The notes under the pieces are model-generated. The model searched no databases. It had not been told where the DNA came from and saw nothing but the letters and a program-made list of their open reading frames with translations. From NCBI RefSeq assembly GCF_900101015.1, contig NZ_FNFZ01000008.1:89698-153697 (forward strand): a stretch of DNA of 64,000 nucleotides, read 5' to 3'. This DNA is from Sarcina sp. DSM 11001. GTDB taxonomy: Bacteria > Bacillota > Clostridia > Lachnospirales > Lachnospiraceae. Below are positions 9,716 to 17,967 of this stretch, one piece after another. Made by a program: the position numbers and the translations under genes. The number at the start of each line of letters is the position of its first letter. The stretch's first letter is position 1.

Positions 9716-10735
9716 TCATGTGCATTTTTCACATAATTTCTCACAGAAAAAGATCCGTCTGCCGGATGCCCTGCCTGCTTCAGTGAATCCCAGCCTGCCG
9801 AGCAGACGCAGGGAAGCCTCATTCTCCTCCCGGGCATCCGCCCTCACACGGACAAACCCGAGTTCCTCAAAACCATACCGCAGGAGGGCACTGCATGCCT
9901 CAAAGGCGATCCCCCTGCCCCTGCACGGGCGGGCCAGCAGGAAGCCAAAGTCAGCATCCAGACCGGTTACGCCCAGCCCGGCCGCCTCCCGCTCCTGATC
10001 GGCGGTAATGGCTGAGAAGCCGATGCGGCCGATCACGGATCCGGAGGACACAGGTCCGCAGTCCCCGGCGGCAATGACCGCCCAGTGGCCGAATCCGTAA
10101 AGCCTGTAAATACGCTCGATATAAGCCTTCAGGACAGCCCGCTCATGATCCCGGTCCTCTCCCGGCGGCTCCAGAAATCTCCCTGCCAGCTCGTCGTAAA
10201 GGGAATAAATGCTGTCCAGGTCATCCTCCGTAAATTCCCTCACCAGAAGACGGGGCGTCCGCAGGATCGTCCAGGGCAGGCCGGCCTCCCGCTCATAGAT
10301 CTTGACATAACTGTCCGGATCGACGAGGTCCGGTTCCTGAATGATATAATCCGCGCCCGGGAATTTCTCTCCGGCATTTCCGGAATGCAGATAGCCGGCG
10401 GCATACAGACCGCCTTCGCGCAATCGCCTGAGCAGAGATCCGTCATCACACAGAAAAAGGACATCCTCCGGCTCCACTCCCTCCGGGAGCCGCGGCGAAG
10501 CCTCTCCTTCCTCCATCTCCAGAATCCCGCTCCCGAGTCCCTCCGAGCGGAAGATCTGCACAGCGCGCTCAGACTCAGCAGTCAGAAAAGGAATCTGAGA
10601 AGGTATACGGAAAGAAACCTGAAAAGGATCTTGAAAAGGTTTTTGAAAAGATTTTTCAGCTGGTTCCCTGTTTCCGGATCCGGCGGCCTCCCGGCCCTCC
10701 GCTTTACTTTTAATAAAATAAATTGCCTTCAGCAT
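9716..10735 (-). CDS. GNAT-family N-acetyltransferase with N-terminal extension
   Basis: The C-terminal half (from LRTPRLLVREFTEDD onward) is a RimJ/RimL-type acetyltransferase. It includes the acetyl-CoA loop seen as RPCRGRGIAFEA and the ENEASLRLLGRLGF segment typical of the group. About 160 residues precede it, with a low-complexity stretch rich in Phe/Gln/Pro and a region that may be a degenerate sensor or acceptor domain. I chose 10735 (MLKAIYFIKSK) because the longer frame is not family-like; no convincing Shine-Dalgarno decides it. The substrate is unknown; similar proteins often share this double layout in Lachnospiraceae. Confidence 0.8.
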   Translation of the reverse strand: MLKAIYFIKSKAEGREAAGSGNREPAEKSFQKPFQDPFQVSFRIPSQIPFLTAESERAVQIFRSEGLGSGILEMEEGEASPRLPEGVEPEDVLFLCDDGSLLRRLREGGLYAAGYLHSGNAGEKFPGADYIIQEPDLVDPDSYVKIYEREAGLPWTILRTPRLLVREFTEDDLDSIYSLYDELAGRFLEPPGEDRDHERAVLKAYIERIYRLYGFGHWAVIAAGDCGPVSSGSVIGRIGFSAITADQEREAAGLGVTGLDADFGFLLARPCRGRGIAFEACSALLRYGFEELGFVRVRADAREENEASLRLLGRLGFTEAGRASGRRIFFCEKLCEKCT

Positions 10736-11256
10736 ATTTTGCCATAGTCTCGTGTTCACAGTCAGGTATGAATGAACTACGCGTGCTGCCGCGCTTACAC
10801 ACATTCAGCCAGTGCCGCCCACAGATACGCATGATCCCAAAACCTGCCCGGCCGGCGGCTGAAGCCACTGTATCATTATAACGATTGGAAATGAAAAATA
10901 AAAGAAGAAATATAGGTTATACGGAATGTACGGAATGCAGGCCGGACTTGCAGGAACGGGATGCTTTTCAGCTTCCCTCGCACGTTCCCTCTCACGTTAA
11001 AAAAATGTTCATATTTTATTTAATGTTTCTTAAACTTGACCTCATCGTCCGTCCATTTTTCCTTCCTATACTCATACCATAAGCTGAACGGCAGAAAAAC
11101 AGCCGGCAGCTGATAAACAGTCGCCAATGCAGCAGGCTTACGAATAACTTTTTCATAACTTTGCCAGGTACCTCCAGGTACCTGGCATCCTCCCTTTTCA
11201 GGGGAAAAATTGCGTCCCGGCTTTGTTTCAGCAACCGCCGTGACTTATAAAAAACA
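10736..11256. other. Gene-poor spacer with repeats
   Basis: I see no credible coding region here; a 72-codon minus frame at 11016-11234 has no family-like features. The spacer holds a copy fragment of the GCGTGCTG-YYGCGC dispersed element near 10778 and a perfect palindrome at 11162-11187. Confidence 0.5.
11162..11187. repeat. Perfect palindrome in the spacer
   Basis: TGCCAGGTACC and GGTACCTGGCA are exact inverted repeats of 11 bp with a 4-nt loop. No U-run follows on either strand, so it could be a protein-binding site or a small mobile palindrome. Confidence 0.6.
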
Positions 11257-11288
11257 ACGCGTCGCAGGGAACCAGTCCCCCGACGCGT
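11257..11288 (-). terminator. Terminator of the hprK-murB-rapZ-whiA-crh run
   Basis: The stem ACGCGTCG/CGACGCGT is followed on the minus strand by TTGTTTTTTAT, 88 bp after the crh-like gene. The plus strand also carries a T-run (TTTATTTTTT), so it may be bidirectional. Confidence 0.85.
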
Positions 11289-11375
11289 TTTATTTTTTCC
11301 TTATATTTTCGCCGGTATTCTGCAGTTTCCGGCGGAGCGGATGATATTCGGATCAGACAGCCGATTATATTCGGA

Positions 11376-11654
11376 TCAGACAGCCTCAGATACTTTCATG
11401 CGGCCTGTGAGCAGGTAAGCTGTGATCTCCTGCATCGCGTTTTCTTCATCGATTCCGTCAATCATCACTTCAATGCTGTCCCCGACAGATGCTTCGAGAG
11501 ACATCATCCCCATAATACTCTTGGCATTAACCTTTCTCCTGCCATGTTCCAGATACACGCGGCTCTCATACTTGCTTGCTACTTGTACCAGTTCCGCAAT
11601 CGGACGGGCGCCAAGCCCCTGCGGACGATTGATCACAACCGATTTTCTCAGCAT
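11376..11654 (-). CDS. crh: Crh-like HPr paralogue lacking the catalytic histidine
   Basis: The 92-residue protein has the HPr fold, but the phosphocarrier histidine at position 15 is glycine (GLGARP instead of GLHARP). The regulatory serine is retained at position 46 (NAKSIMGMMSL). It therefore cannot carry phosphate for sugar uptake, but could be phosphorylated by HprK and act in CcpA-type catabolite control, as Bacillus Crh does (which has Gln15). Context supports this: it ends the hprK-murB-rapZ-whiA run, and Bacillus crh follows whiA (yvcL). The ATG start is fixed by the alignment of positions 15 and 46. Naming it crh is by analogy. Confidence 0.85.
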   Translation of the reverse strand: MLRKSVVINRPQGLGARPIAELVQVASKYESRVYLEHGRRKVNAKSIMGMMSLEASVGDSIEVMIDGIDEENAMQEITAYLLTGRMKVSEAV

Positions 11655-11860
11655 ACCATTACTCCTATCCTGCGGCAGAGCCGCTCAAACAGAAAATCAC
11701 TTACCAATCTGGTCATCCAGTGTGCCGTCTCAATCATTTTTGAAGTTAAAATTGCCAGATCGTCGTCGTTCCCGCGAGGCGGAGGAAGGAGTCGATGTGA
11801 ACCCATCGGCGACTGACGACAACGACGCGGGCGGCGACGAGATGGTGATTTTAATTCTAA
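11655..11860. other. crh-whiA spacer with long imperfect inverted repeat
   Basis: The ends of the segment 11745-11865 are imperfect inverted repeats (AGTTAAAATTGCCAGATCGTCG against CGACGAGATGGTGATTTTAA read in reverse complement). The centre is rich in CGACG motifs. It could fold into a long hairpin in the transcript between whiA and the crh-like gene. Confidence 0.4.
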
Positions 11861-12823
11861 TTATGATTGAGACGTCACACTAATATCTTCGCGCGCCTTC
11901 CGGGCAAGCACTGCGATTTTTCTCAGCCGGTGGTTCATCCCGGACCGGCTGACCGGCGGCACTGCAAGAGCCCCAAGCTCCGTAAGAGAAGCCCCCGGAT
12001 TGTTTTCCCTCAGATTCGCCGCCTCGCGCAGCTGCGGCGGGAGCGTCTGCAGGATACCTGACTCGCGCAGCAGACGGATCTCCTCCATCTGACGCGCGGC
12101 AGATTCAATTGTCTTCCCGATATTGGCCGTCTCACAGTTGACCCTCCGGTTCACGGTGTTGCGCACTTCCTTGTAGATCCGGGCGTTCTCCGTGGCCATC
12201 AGACTGACAGAAGCCTCCATCAGATGCAGGAGGAGGACGATGTCCTCCGAGTCCTTTACATAGACGACATAATACTTTTTTCTCCGGGTGATCCCCGCCC
12301 GGATCCCGTTCTCAGCGAGCACATCCCTGAGCTGTCCGGCCTGGGGCTCCGAAAAGCATCTGAACTCCACGTGATATCTCTGTTTCGGGTCATTCATAAA
12401 TCCGGTGCAGAGAAACATCTCCCGCAGATACCACCTGCTCCGTCTGCCGTCCAGCAGCGCCCTGTAAAGGGTACCGTCATTCTCGCCGACTGTTCCATCC
12501 TCCCGGATGATCCGGAGATCTCTCAGCAGGTCAGTGAACCGGGGCGGCATGACAAAGCCGTCCGCGTCCTCTTCCTCTGTTTTCCCGTTTTCCCGGGCAA
12601 GACAACAATCAGTGCTTATATTAACGGTTTTCAATATCAATGTAAAGCGTTTTTTCAGGGCTGCGCGGATCCCGGGCAAAAAACAGACCCGCACAGAGCC
12701 GCTGCCCGCATCTGAAAGGCCGGCCGTATTTGTCAGCAGAACAGCCAGCGCTGTCTCCGCCGCTGTCCTCCCGGAAGGAAGTATCCTCTCGAGCTCAGCC
12801 TTCAAGTCTCCGGAAAATGACAT
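11861..12823 (-). CDS. whiA: WhiA-family DNA-binding regulator
   Basis: WhiA combines an inactive homing-endonuclease (LAGLIDADG-like) domain with a C-terminal helix-turn-helix. In Firmicutes it affects cell division and chromosome segregation. The 320-residue product shows the conserved core YLREMFLCTGFMNDP near residue 132, the ENARIYKEVRNTVNRRVNCETANIGKT region (in two blocks) near residue 211, and a C-terminal HTH with LTELGALAVPPVSRSGMNHR. Length is normal. It lies downstream of rapZ, its standard partner, and upstream of the crh-like gene. Confidence 0.96.
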   Translation of the reverse strand: MSFSGDLKAELERILPSGRTAAETALAVLLTNTAGLSDAGSGSVRVCFLPGIRAALKKRFTLILKTVNISTDCCLARENGKTEEEDADGFVMPPRFTDLLRDLRIIREDGTVGENDGTLYRALLDGRRSRWYLREMFLCTGFMNDPKQRYHVEFRCFSEPQAGQLRDVLAENGIRAGITRRKKYYVVYVKDSEDIVLLLHLMEASVSLMATENARIYKEVRNTVNRRVNCETANIGKTIESAARQMEEIRLLRESGILQTLPPQLREAANLRENNPGASLTELGALAVPPVSRSGMNHRLRKIAVLARKAREDISVTSQS

Positions 12824-12960
12824 TATTTACTATTTACTCCATGTATGGGATCATCCGTTACTGTTATTATCCTGTCAGGATAATCCGTTCAAAATAAACT
12901 GATCAGGATGTAGCCGGAACTTTTACCGGGCTCCCGTTTTTTTTATTCAGTGCCGGGTTT

Positions 12961-13836
12961 TTATTCAGTGTCAGATTTTTTTCTCTCCACATCCCGGTGA
13001 TAGATCTTCAGTCCGTAACTGCCCTCTCCCTTCAGGTCTTCATAGAGGCAGTTGGCGATGGTGACGCTCCTGTGCTGGCCGCCGGTACATCCGATCGCGA
13101 TCACAAGCTGGTTTTTTCCTTCCTGGACATAATAGGGGATCAGGAAGCGGATCATATCCGCGAGCTTTTCCCTGAACTGCGTAGTCTGAGGGAAGGAGAG
13201 GACATACTCAGATACCGGGCTGTCGTTTCCTGTCAGAGGTTTAAGCCTGTCAATGTAAAAAGGATTGGGCAGGAAGCGGACATCAAAGACCAGGTCCGCA
13301 TCCCTGGGGATCCCGTTTTTGAACCCGAAGGACATGACAGAGACAATGAGGGAATTGTAGTTTTCACCTCCGACAAAGATGCGGTACAGTTCCTCTCTGA
13401 GTTCTCTCACCAGAAGGTGAGAAGTATCAAAGACATAATCCGCCTTGGACTTGATATGCCGCAGGATCTCCCTTTCCTTCCGGATCCCGTCTTCCACGCG
13501 GCCCTGCGGCTCACAGGGATGAGCCCGGCGCGTCTCCTTGTACCGCTTGATCAGCGTCTCGTCGTCCGCGTCCATAAAGAGGATCTCGTAGGAATACCCC
13601 TTCTCTCTCAGTGTGGACAACACCTCTTCCACATAAACGAACGGCCGGTCCGCCCGGACATCCAGACCGAGGACAACCTTGTCCACGTTGCTGCCGGGCA
13701 TAAAGACCAGCTCCATGAACTTGTCGATCAGCCTCACGGGGAGATTATCGACACAATAAAACCCTTCATCCTCCAGAATATTGATGGCAGTTGCCTTTCC
13801 GCCTCCGCTCATTCCGGTCACAACAACAAAACGCAT
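12961..13836 (-). CDS. rapZ: RapZ-family nucleotide-binding protein (YvcJ)
   Basis: This P-loop protein of 291 residues belongs to the RapZ/YvcJ family. In Gram-negatives it is an RNase E adapter controlling amino-sugar synthesis; in Bacillus it hydrolyses nucleotides and affects competence. The P-loop reads GMSGGGKATA near residue 8, with Ala where Ser is usual after the lysine. GCTGGQHRSV near residue 250 is the highly conserved C-terminal motif. The start at 13836 is chosen because GGAGGGGG lies just upstream. It sits between murB and whiA in the usual clostridial order. A dispersed palindrome (13866-13893) lies in its upstream spacer. Confidence 0.95.
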   Translation of the reverse strand: MRFVVVTGMSGGGKATAINILEDEGFYCVDNLPVRLIDKFMELVFMPGSNVDKVVLGLDVRADRPFVYVEEVLSTLREKGYSYEILFMDADDETLIKRYKETRRAHPCEPQGRVEDGIRKEREILRHIKSKADYVFDTSHLLVRELREELYRIFVGGENYNSLIVSVMSFGFKNGIPRDADLVFDVRFLPNPFYIDRLKPLTGNDSPVSEYVLSFPQTTQFREKLADMIRFLIPYYVQEGKNQLVIAIGCTGGQHRSVTIANCLYEDLKGEGSYGLKIYHRDVERKKSDTE

Positions 13837-13865
13837 TTCCCCCTCCTGACTGAAAAAGCTGTTTC

Positions 13866-13893
13866 CGGTCACACTTTGATCAGGGTGTGACCG
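13866..13893. repeat. Dispersed palindrome, copy 2
   Basis: CGGTCACAC and GTGTGACCG are exact 9-bp inverted repeats just upstream of rapZ. The sequence closely matches the palindrome at 5985-6014, including the central TGA-C-GGG segment. Confidence 0.6.
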
Positions 13894-13964
13894 TGAAATG
13901 CGAAAACGACCCGAGGCTGGTCAACGAGTGATCTGCAGCAAAATGTCCCCGCCGGCCTGCTCTC

Positions 13965-14948
13965 TCAGAACTCTCCCAGATAGATCACTTCGCGCTCGAG
14001 CATCACTCCGGAGTTCCGGAACACCCTCTCCTGCACATCCTCGATCAGGGCCCGGATCTGGGCGGAGAGCGCTCCTCCCCGGTTGATCACAAACCCGCAG
14101 TGCTTTTCCGAGACCTGGGCGCCGCCCACACTGTAGCCGCGAAGTCCGGCATCCATGATCAGCTTGCCGGCAAAATATCCCTCCGGGCGCTTGAAGGTAC
14201 TGCCCGCGCTGGGATATTCCAGCGGCTGTTTTTCGCGCCGCTGCGCCGCGAGATCCGCGATCTTCTGCCGGATCTTTACCGGGTCGTCCGGAGTCAGTTC
14301 AAACTGCGCTGAGAGAGCGACCGCGGAAATCTGCCGCAGCAGGCTGGTCCTGTAACCGAACTGCATCTCTTCAGGTCCAAGCTCCCGCTCCCTGATATCT
14401 GCCGACAGCAGGTGGACCGACCTTACGACCTGTTTCATCTCTCCCCCGTAGGCGCCGGCATTCATCACGAGACCGCCTCCTACGGTGCCGGGGATCCCGG
14501 CTGCAAATTCCATTCCCGCCAGTCCGTGCTCCGCAGCTGCCAGGGAGACCTCGTGGAGCGTCGCGCCGGCACCGGCGGTGATCATATTTTTTTCCACACG
14601 CACTTCATCCAGGCGGACCGGCCGGTCATCCTGACGCGGCGCGTCCTCCCCTGGTCTGTGCGCTGTTTCCTCCTCCCCGGCGGAAGAGACCGCAGTGACA
14701 ATGACGCCTCTGTATCCGCCGTCCCCGACCAGCAGGTTCGTTCCCCGGCCCAGGATAAACCATTCCTCTCCCTCGCTGGTCAGCAGCCGCAGAACATCAG
14801 CCAGCTCCTGCCGGGTCCTGACAAATACCATGGCGTCCGCGGGTCCACCCGTGCGGAAGGAGCAGTGCCGGTCCATCGGCTCCTGATATCTGATCTGTCC
14901 GGGAGAAAGGATCCTCCCGAGTTCTTCCTGTATGTTTTTGCGGATCAC
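13965..14948 (-). CDS. murB: UDP-N-acetylmuramate dehydrogenase (MurB)
   Basis: MurB is the FAD enzyme that reduces UDP-GlcNAc-enolpyruvate to UDP-MurNAc in peptidoglycan precursor synthesis. The 327-residue product shows the FAD-binding FRTGGPAD and ILGRGTNLLV motifs, the MEFAAGIPGTVGGGLVMNAG block, and YPSAGSTFKRP, whose serine is the usual catalytic acid position. A roughly 28-residue acidic/Arg-rich insertion near residues 88-116 is not typical. Its first codon overlaps the hprK stop (ATGA, 14945-14948), so the two are translationally coupled. Confidence 0.97.
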   Translation of the reverse strand: MIRKNIQEELGRILSPGQIRYQEPMDRHCSFRTGGPADAMVFVRTRQELADVLRLLTSEGEEWFILGRGTNLLVGDGGYRGVIVTAVSSAGEEETAHRPGEDAPRQDDRPVRLDEVRVEKNMITAGAGATLHEVSLAAAEHGLAGMEFAAGIPGTVGGGLVMNAGAYGGEMKQVVRSVHLLSADIRERELGPEEMQFGYRTSLLRQISAVALSAQFELTPDDPVKIRQKIADLAAQRREKQPLEYPSAGSTFKRPEGYFAGKLIMDAGLRGYSVGGAQVSEKHCGFVINRGGALSAQIRALIEDVQERVFRNSGVMLEREVIYLGEF

Positions 14949-15895
14949 GTCTCCTCCTCGTCGTCCTGTTTCTGCATGCGCATAAGGTTTTTCTGCACGC
15001 GCATATAGAGCTCCTGCGCGGCATTGTAGCCCATCAGCTTCTGGCGGTGATTGGCCGCGGCAGATTCACAGATGATGGCGACATTTCTACCCGGACGCAC
15101 CGGCACCCTGTGGCACACCACCTTGTTGCCCAGGTATTCAGAATAATGCTCCTCGATGCCCATGCGGTCATATTCACGGTTTTTGTCCCATTCCTCAAGA
15201 TGGATCTCCAGATCGATACTCTGGCTCTCCCTGACGCTGGAAACACCGAACAGGGTCTTGACATCAATGATGCCGATCCCTCTCAATTCAATAAAATGCT
15301 TGGTGATCTCGGGCGCCGTCCCGATCAGGGTCACCTCACTGACCTTCCGGATCTCCACGACATCGTCAGACACAAGGCGGTGCCCTCTTTTGATCAGTTC
15401 CAGCGCGGCCTCGGATTTACCTACGCCGCTGTCCCCTGTGAGCAGGAGCCCGATCCCGTAGACGTCCACAAGAACTCCGTGGATGGAAATAGAGGGTGCC
15501 AGCCGGACATTGAGCCAGCGGATCATCTCCGCCATAAAAGGGCTGGTCGCCTGACTGGTCAGGAACATCGGCATCCCGGCTTCCAGGGCAGTTTCCAGGA
15601 TCACCTGGTCCGGAGGCAGGTCTCGTGTGAAAACAACCGCGGGAACGTCCAGGGAAAAGAGCTGCCTGAAGACACGTCTCTTGTCCTCGTCGTCCATCTG
15701 GTCTATATAGGAGTGCTCCACCAGCCCGATGATCTGGATCCTGCCCGCGGCAAAATGATCAAAATACCCCGTCAGCTCCAGAGCCGGCCGGTTGACCTCC
15801 GTCTGATAGACATTTCTGCGTGAAATATCGATCTGAGGCGTCAGCGTCACCAGCCTCATCTTCTCAACGACTTCCTTTAATTTGACACAAGACAT
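14945..15895 (-). CDS. hprK: HPr kinase/phosphorylase (HprK)
   Basis: HprK phosphorylates and dephosphorylates HPr and Crh at Ser46 in response to metabolites, the master switch of carbon catabolite control in Firmicutes. The 316-residue protein has the Walker A loop GDSGVGKS at residues 154-161, the conserved His at about 139 (ISIHGVLVDVYG), and the signature ELRGIGIIDVKTLFG near residue 203. It heads the hprK-murB-rapZ-whiA-crh run, 80 bp after uvrC. Its substrate site Ser46 is present in the crh-like gene at the end of the same run. Confidence 0.97.
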   Translation of the reverse strand: MSCVKLKEVVEKMRLVTLTPQIDISRRNVYQTEVNRPALELTGYFDHFAAGRIQIIGLVEHSYIDQMDDEDKRRVFRQLFSLDVPAVVFTRDLPPDQVILETALEAGMPMFLTSQATSPFMAEMIRWLNVRLAPSISIHGVLVDVYGIGLLLTGDSGVGKSEAALELIKRGHRLVSDDVVEIRKVSEVTLIGTAPEITKHFIELRGIGIIDVKTLFGVSSVRESQSIDLEIHLEEWDKNREYDRMGIEEHYSEYLGNKVVCHRVPVRPGRNVAIICESAAANHRQKLMGYNAAQELYMRVQKNLMRMQKQDDEEET

Positions 15896-15975
15896 GAGTA
15901 TTTTTCCTTTCTCTCAGGCAGCAGGGGCACGCGCAGGCCAGGGATGTTTTCCCGGAAGCCGCAGCAGCTGAGCTG

Positions 15976-17865
15976 TCACTCCGTATTGTCGCTGTTTTTG
16001 TGGAAGTATTCCCAGATCGCCTCCGCCTGCCGCTCCGGAATCTCGGGAACAGCGGCGAGTTCCTCCTTCGTCGCGGCCATGATGTCCTCAATAGAACGGA
16101 AGCGGCGCATCAGCGCCTTTTTGCGGGCGGGTCCCACGCCCGGGATGGCGTCGAGGCGGGAAGTCACCTGAGCCTTGCTCCGCAGGGACCGGTGGTACTC
16201 GATCGCGAAGCGGTGGGCCTCGTCCTGAATGCGGGTGATGAGCTTGAAGCCCTCCCCCGCTGTATCGATGGGAAGTTCCTCATTATTAAAGTACAGGCCC
16301 CGCGTCCGGTGATTGTCATCCTTGACCATGCCGCAGACTGGAATGTCGAGATCCAGCTCCCGCAGAACGGCGGATGCGATATTCACCTGCCCTCTGCCTC
16401 CGTCCATCATGATCAGATCCGGAAACCTGGTAAAGCTCCCCAGCTCCGCGTCCAGATTCTTTTCCTCCATCTCGCGCTGTTCCTCCAGCCCGTGGCGGAA
16501 ACGGCGTGTGAGCACCTCGCGCATACAGGCATAATCATTGGGACCGGCGACGGATTTGATGCGGAACTTACGATAATCACTCCTCTTGGGCTTCCCGTTT
16601 TCGTAGACGACCATGGAGCCGACGTTGGCGAAACCGCTGATATCGGAGATGTCATAGGCTTCCATGCGGCGGACCGCCGGGAGCCCCAGCAGCTGAGCGA
16701 TCTCCTTCACCGCGCCGATGGTGCGGCCCTCCTCGCGGCGCAGCCGCTCCCTGTCCTTCTGCAGGATGAGGGCGGCGTTTTCCCCCGCCAGCTCGACCAG
16801 CTTTTCTTTTTTTCCTTTTTTAGGGACAAAAAGCGTCACCCTGCTGCCCCGGCGGGCGCTGAGCCATTCCTCCAGCAGCCGGTGATCATCGGGTTCCATC
16901 GGAAGAAAGATCTCCCTGGGGACAAAAGGCGTAGCGGCGTAGAACTGCTTGATGAATTCGGCCAGGATCGCGTTCGGGGTCTGTCCGCCGACATGGGTCA
17001 TATAATGGTGCTCACGGCCCATCAGCTTTCCGTCCCGGACGAAAAAGACCTGAACGACGCCGTCGGCATCCGCGTTCTCCTTTTCGACGGCGATCCCGAG
17101 GATATCGCGGTTTTCGCCGACTCCCTCCGACATCTTCTGCTTCTGGGCGACCTGCTGCACACTCTGGAGCAGGTCTCTCCAGCGGATCGCCTCTTCAAAT
17201 TTCATTTCCTCCGAGGCCTTCTCCATTTTTGCCGTGAGATCCCGGATAACAGGCTTGTAGTTTCCGGCCAGAAACTCCAGCGCCATGTCGATCTTCCCGC
17301 GGTACTCCTCCTCCGGGACATTCCCGCTGCAGGGCCCGCAGCACCGGTCCATATGGAAATTCAGGCAGGGACGTTCCTTCCCGAAATCCCGGGGCAGGAC
17401 GCGGCTGCAGTCCCTCAGCCCGTACATGCGGTTGATCAGCTCGATCGTCTGCCGTACCGCCTGCGCGCTGGAAAAAGGGCCGAAATATTTCGCCTTATCC
17501 TTTTTCATCTGTCTCGAAAAAAGGATCCGAGGATAGGGTTCGCCCACAGTGACCTTGATCCAGGGATAGGTCTTGTCGTCCTTGAGCATCGTGTTGTATT
17601 TGGGCCGGTGCTCCTTGATCAGATTATTCTCCAGGATCAGGGCCTCCAGCTCGGAGTCCGTCACGATATACTCAAAACGGTTGATCTGCTTCACCATGCG
17701 GTCGATCTGCGGACCCCGCCCCACGATTTTTCGAAAATAAGAGCGGACGCGATTGTGGAGGTTGACTGCCTTGCCCACATAAATGATCGCATCCTGCTCA
17801 TCATGCATGATATAGACGCCGGGCTGAGCCGGCAGCTTTTTGAGGTCTTCGGAAAAATCCTTCAT
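15976..17865 (-). CDS. uvrC: Excinuclease ABC subunit C (UvrC)
   Basis: UvrC makes both incisions in nucleotide excision repair. The 629-residue product has the N-terminal GIY-YIG nuclease ([18 protein letters not shown], residues 16-33) for the 3' cut and a Cys-rich segment near residue 175. A UVR motif near residue 205 (for UvrB) and an RNase H-like domain for the 5' cut follow, with a helix-hairpin-helix pair at the C-terminus ([13 protein letters not shown]). It precedes hprK by 80 bp on the same strand, a common clostridial arrangement. Confidence 0.97.
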   Translation of the reverse strand: MKDFSEDLKKLPAQPGVYIMHDEQDAIIYVGKAVNLHNRVRSYFRKIVGRGPQIDRMVKQINRFEYIVTDSELEALILENNLIKEHRPKYNTMLKDDKTYPWIKVTVGEPYPRILFSRQMKKDKAKYFGPFSSAQAVRQTIELINRMYGLRDCSRVLPRDFGKERPCLNFHMDRCCGPCSGNVPEEEYRGKIDMALEFLAGNYKPVIRDLTAKMEKASEEMKFEEAIRWRDLLQSVQQVAQKQKMSEGVGENRDILGIAVEKENADADGVVQVFFVRDGKLMGREHHYMTHVGGQTPNAILAEFIKQFYAATPFVPREIFLPMEPDDHRLLEEWLSARRGSRVTLFVPKKGKKEKLVELAGENAALILQKDRERLRREEGRTIGAVKEIAQLLGLPAVRRMEAYDISDISGFANVGSMVVYENGKPKRSDYRKFRIKSVAGPNDYACMREVLTRRFRHGLEEQREMEEKNLDAELGSFTRFPDLIMMDGGRGQVNIASAVLRELDLDIPVCGMVKDDNHRTRGLYFNNEELPIDTAGEGFKLITRIQDEAHRFAIEYHRSLRSKAQVTSRLDAIPGVGPARKKALMRRFRSIEDIMAATKEELAAVPEIPERQAEAIWEYFHKNSDNTE

Positions 17866-17889
17866 AGTTCAGTGCCATGACCTACTGTT

Positions 17890-17930
17890 TACAAACATAT
17901 ATGATGAAAACTGCGCGTGCTGTCGCGCTT
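17890..17930. repeat. Dispersed ATGATGAAAAC element, short copy
   Basis: The spacer between ftsH and uvrC contains ATGATGAAAACTGCGCGTGC followed by TGTCGCGCTTACAC. This resembles both ends of the large palindromic element at 38688-38878 and the fragment near 10778. Confidence 0.45.
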
Positions 17931-17967
17931 ACACGCTCCCAGCCCGCTCCAAGCACTCGGATTCCGC

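Noticed and set aside
11016..11234. 72-codon minus frame
   Set aside because: It lacks a ribosome binding site and protein-like composition, and spans a palindrome.
16000..17880. Plus-strand 626-codon frame
   Set aside because: It is antisense to uvrC and has no protein-family features.
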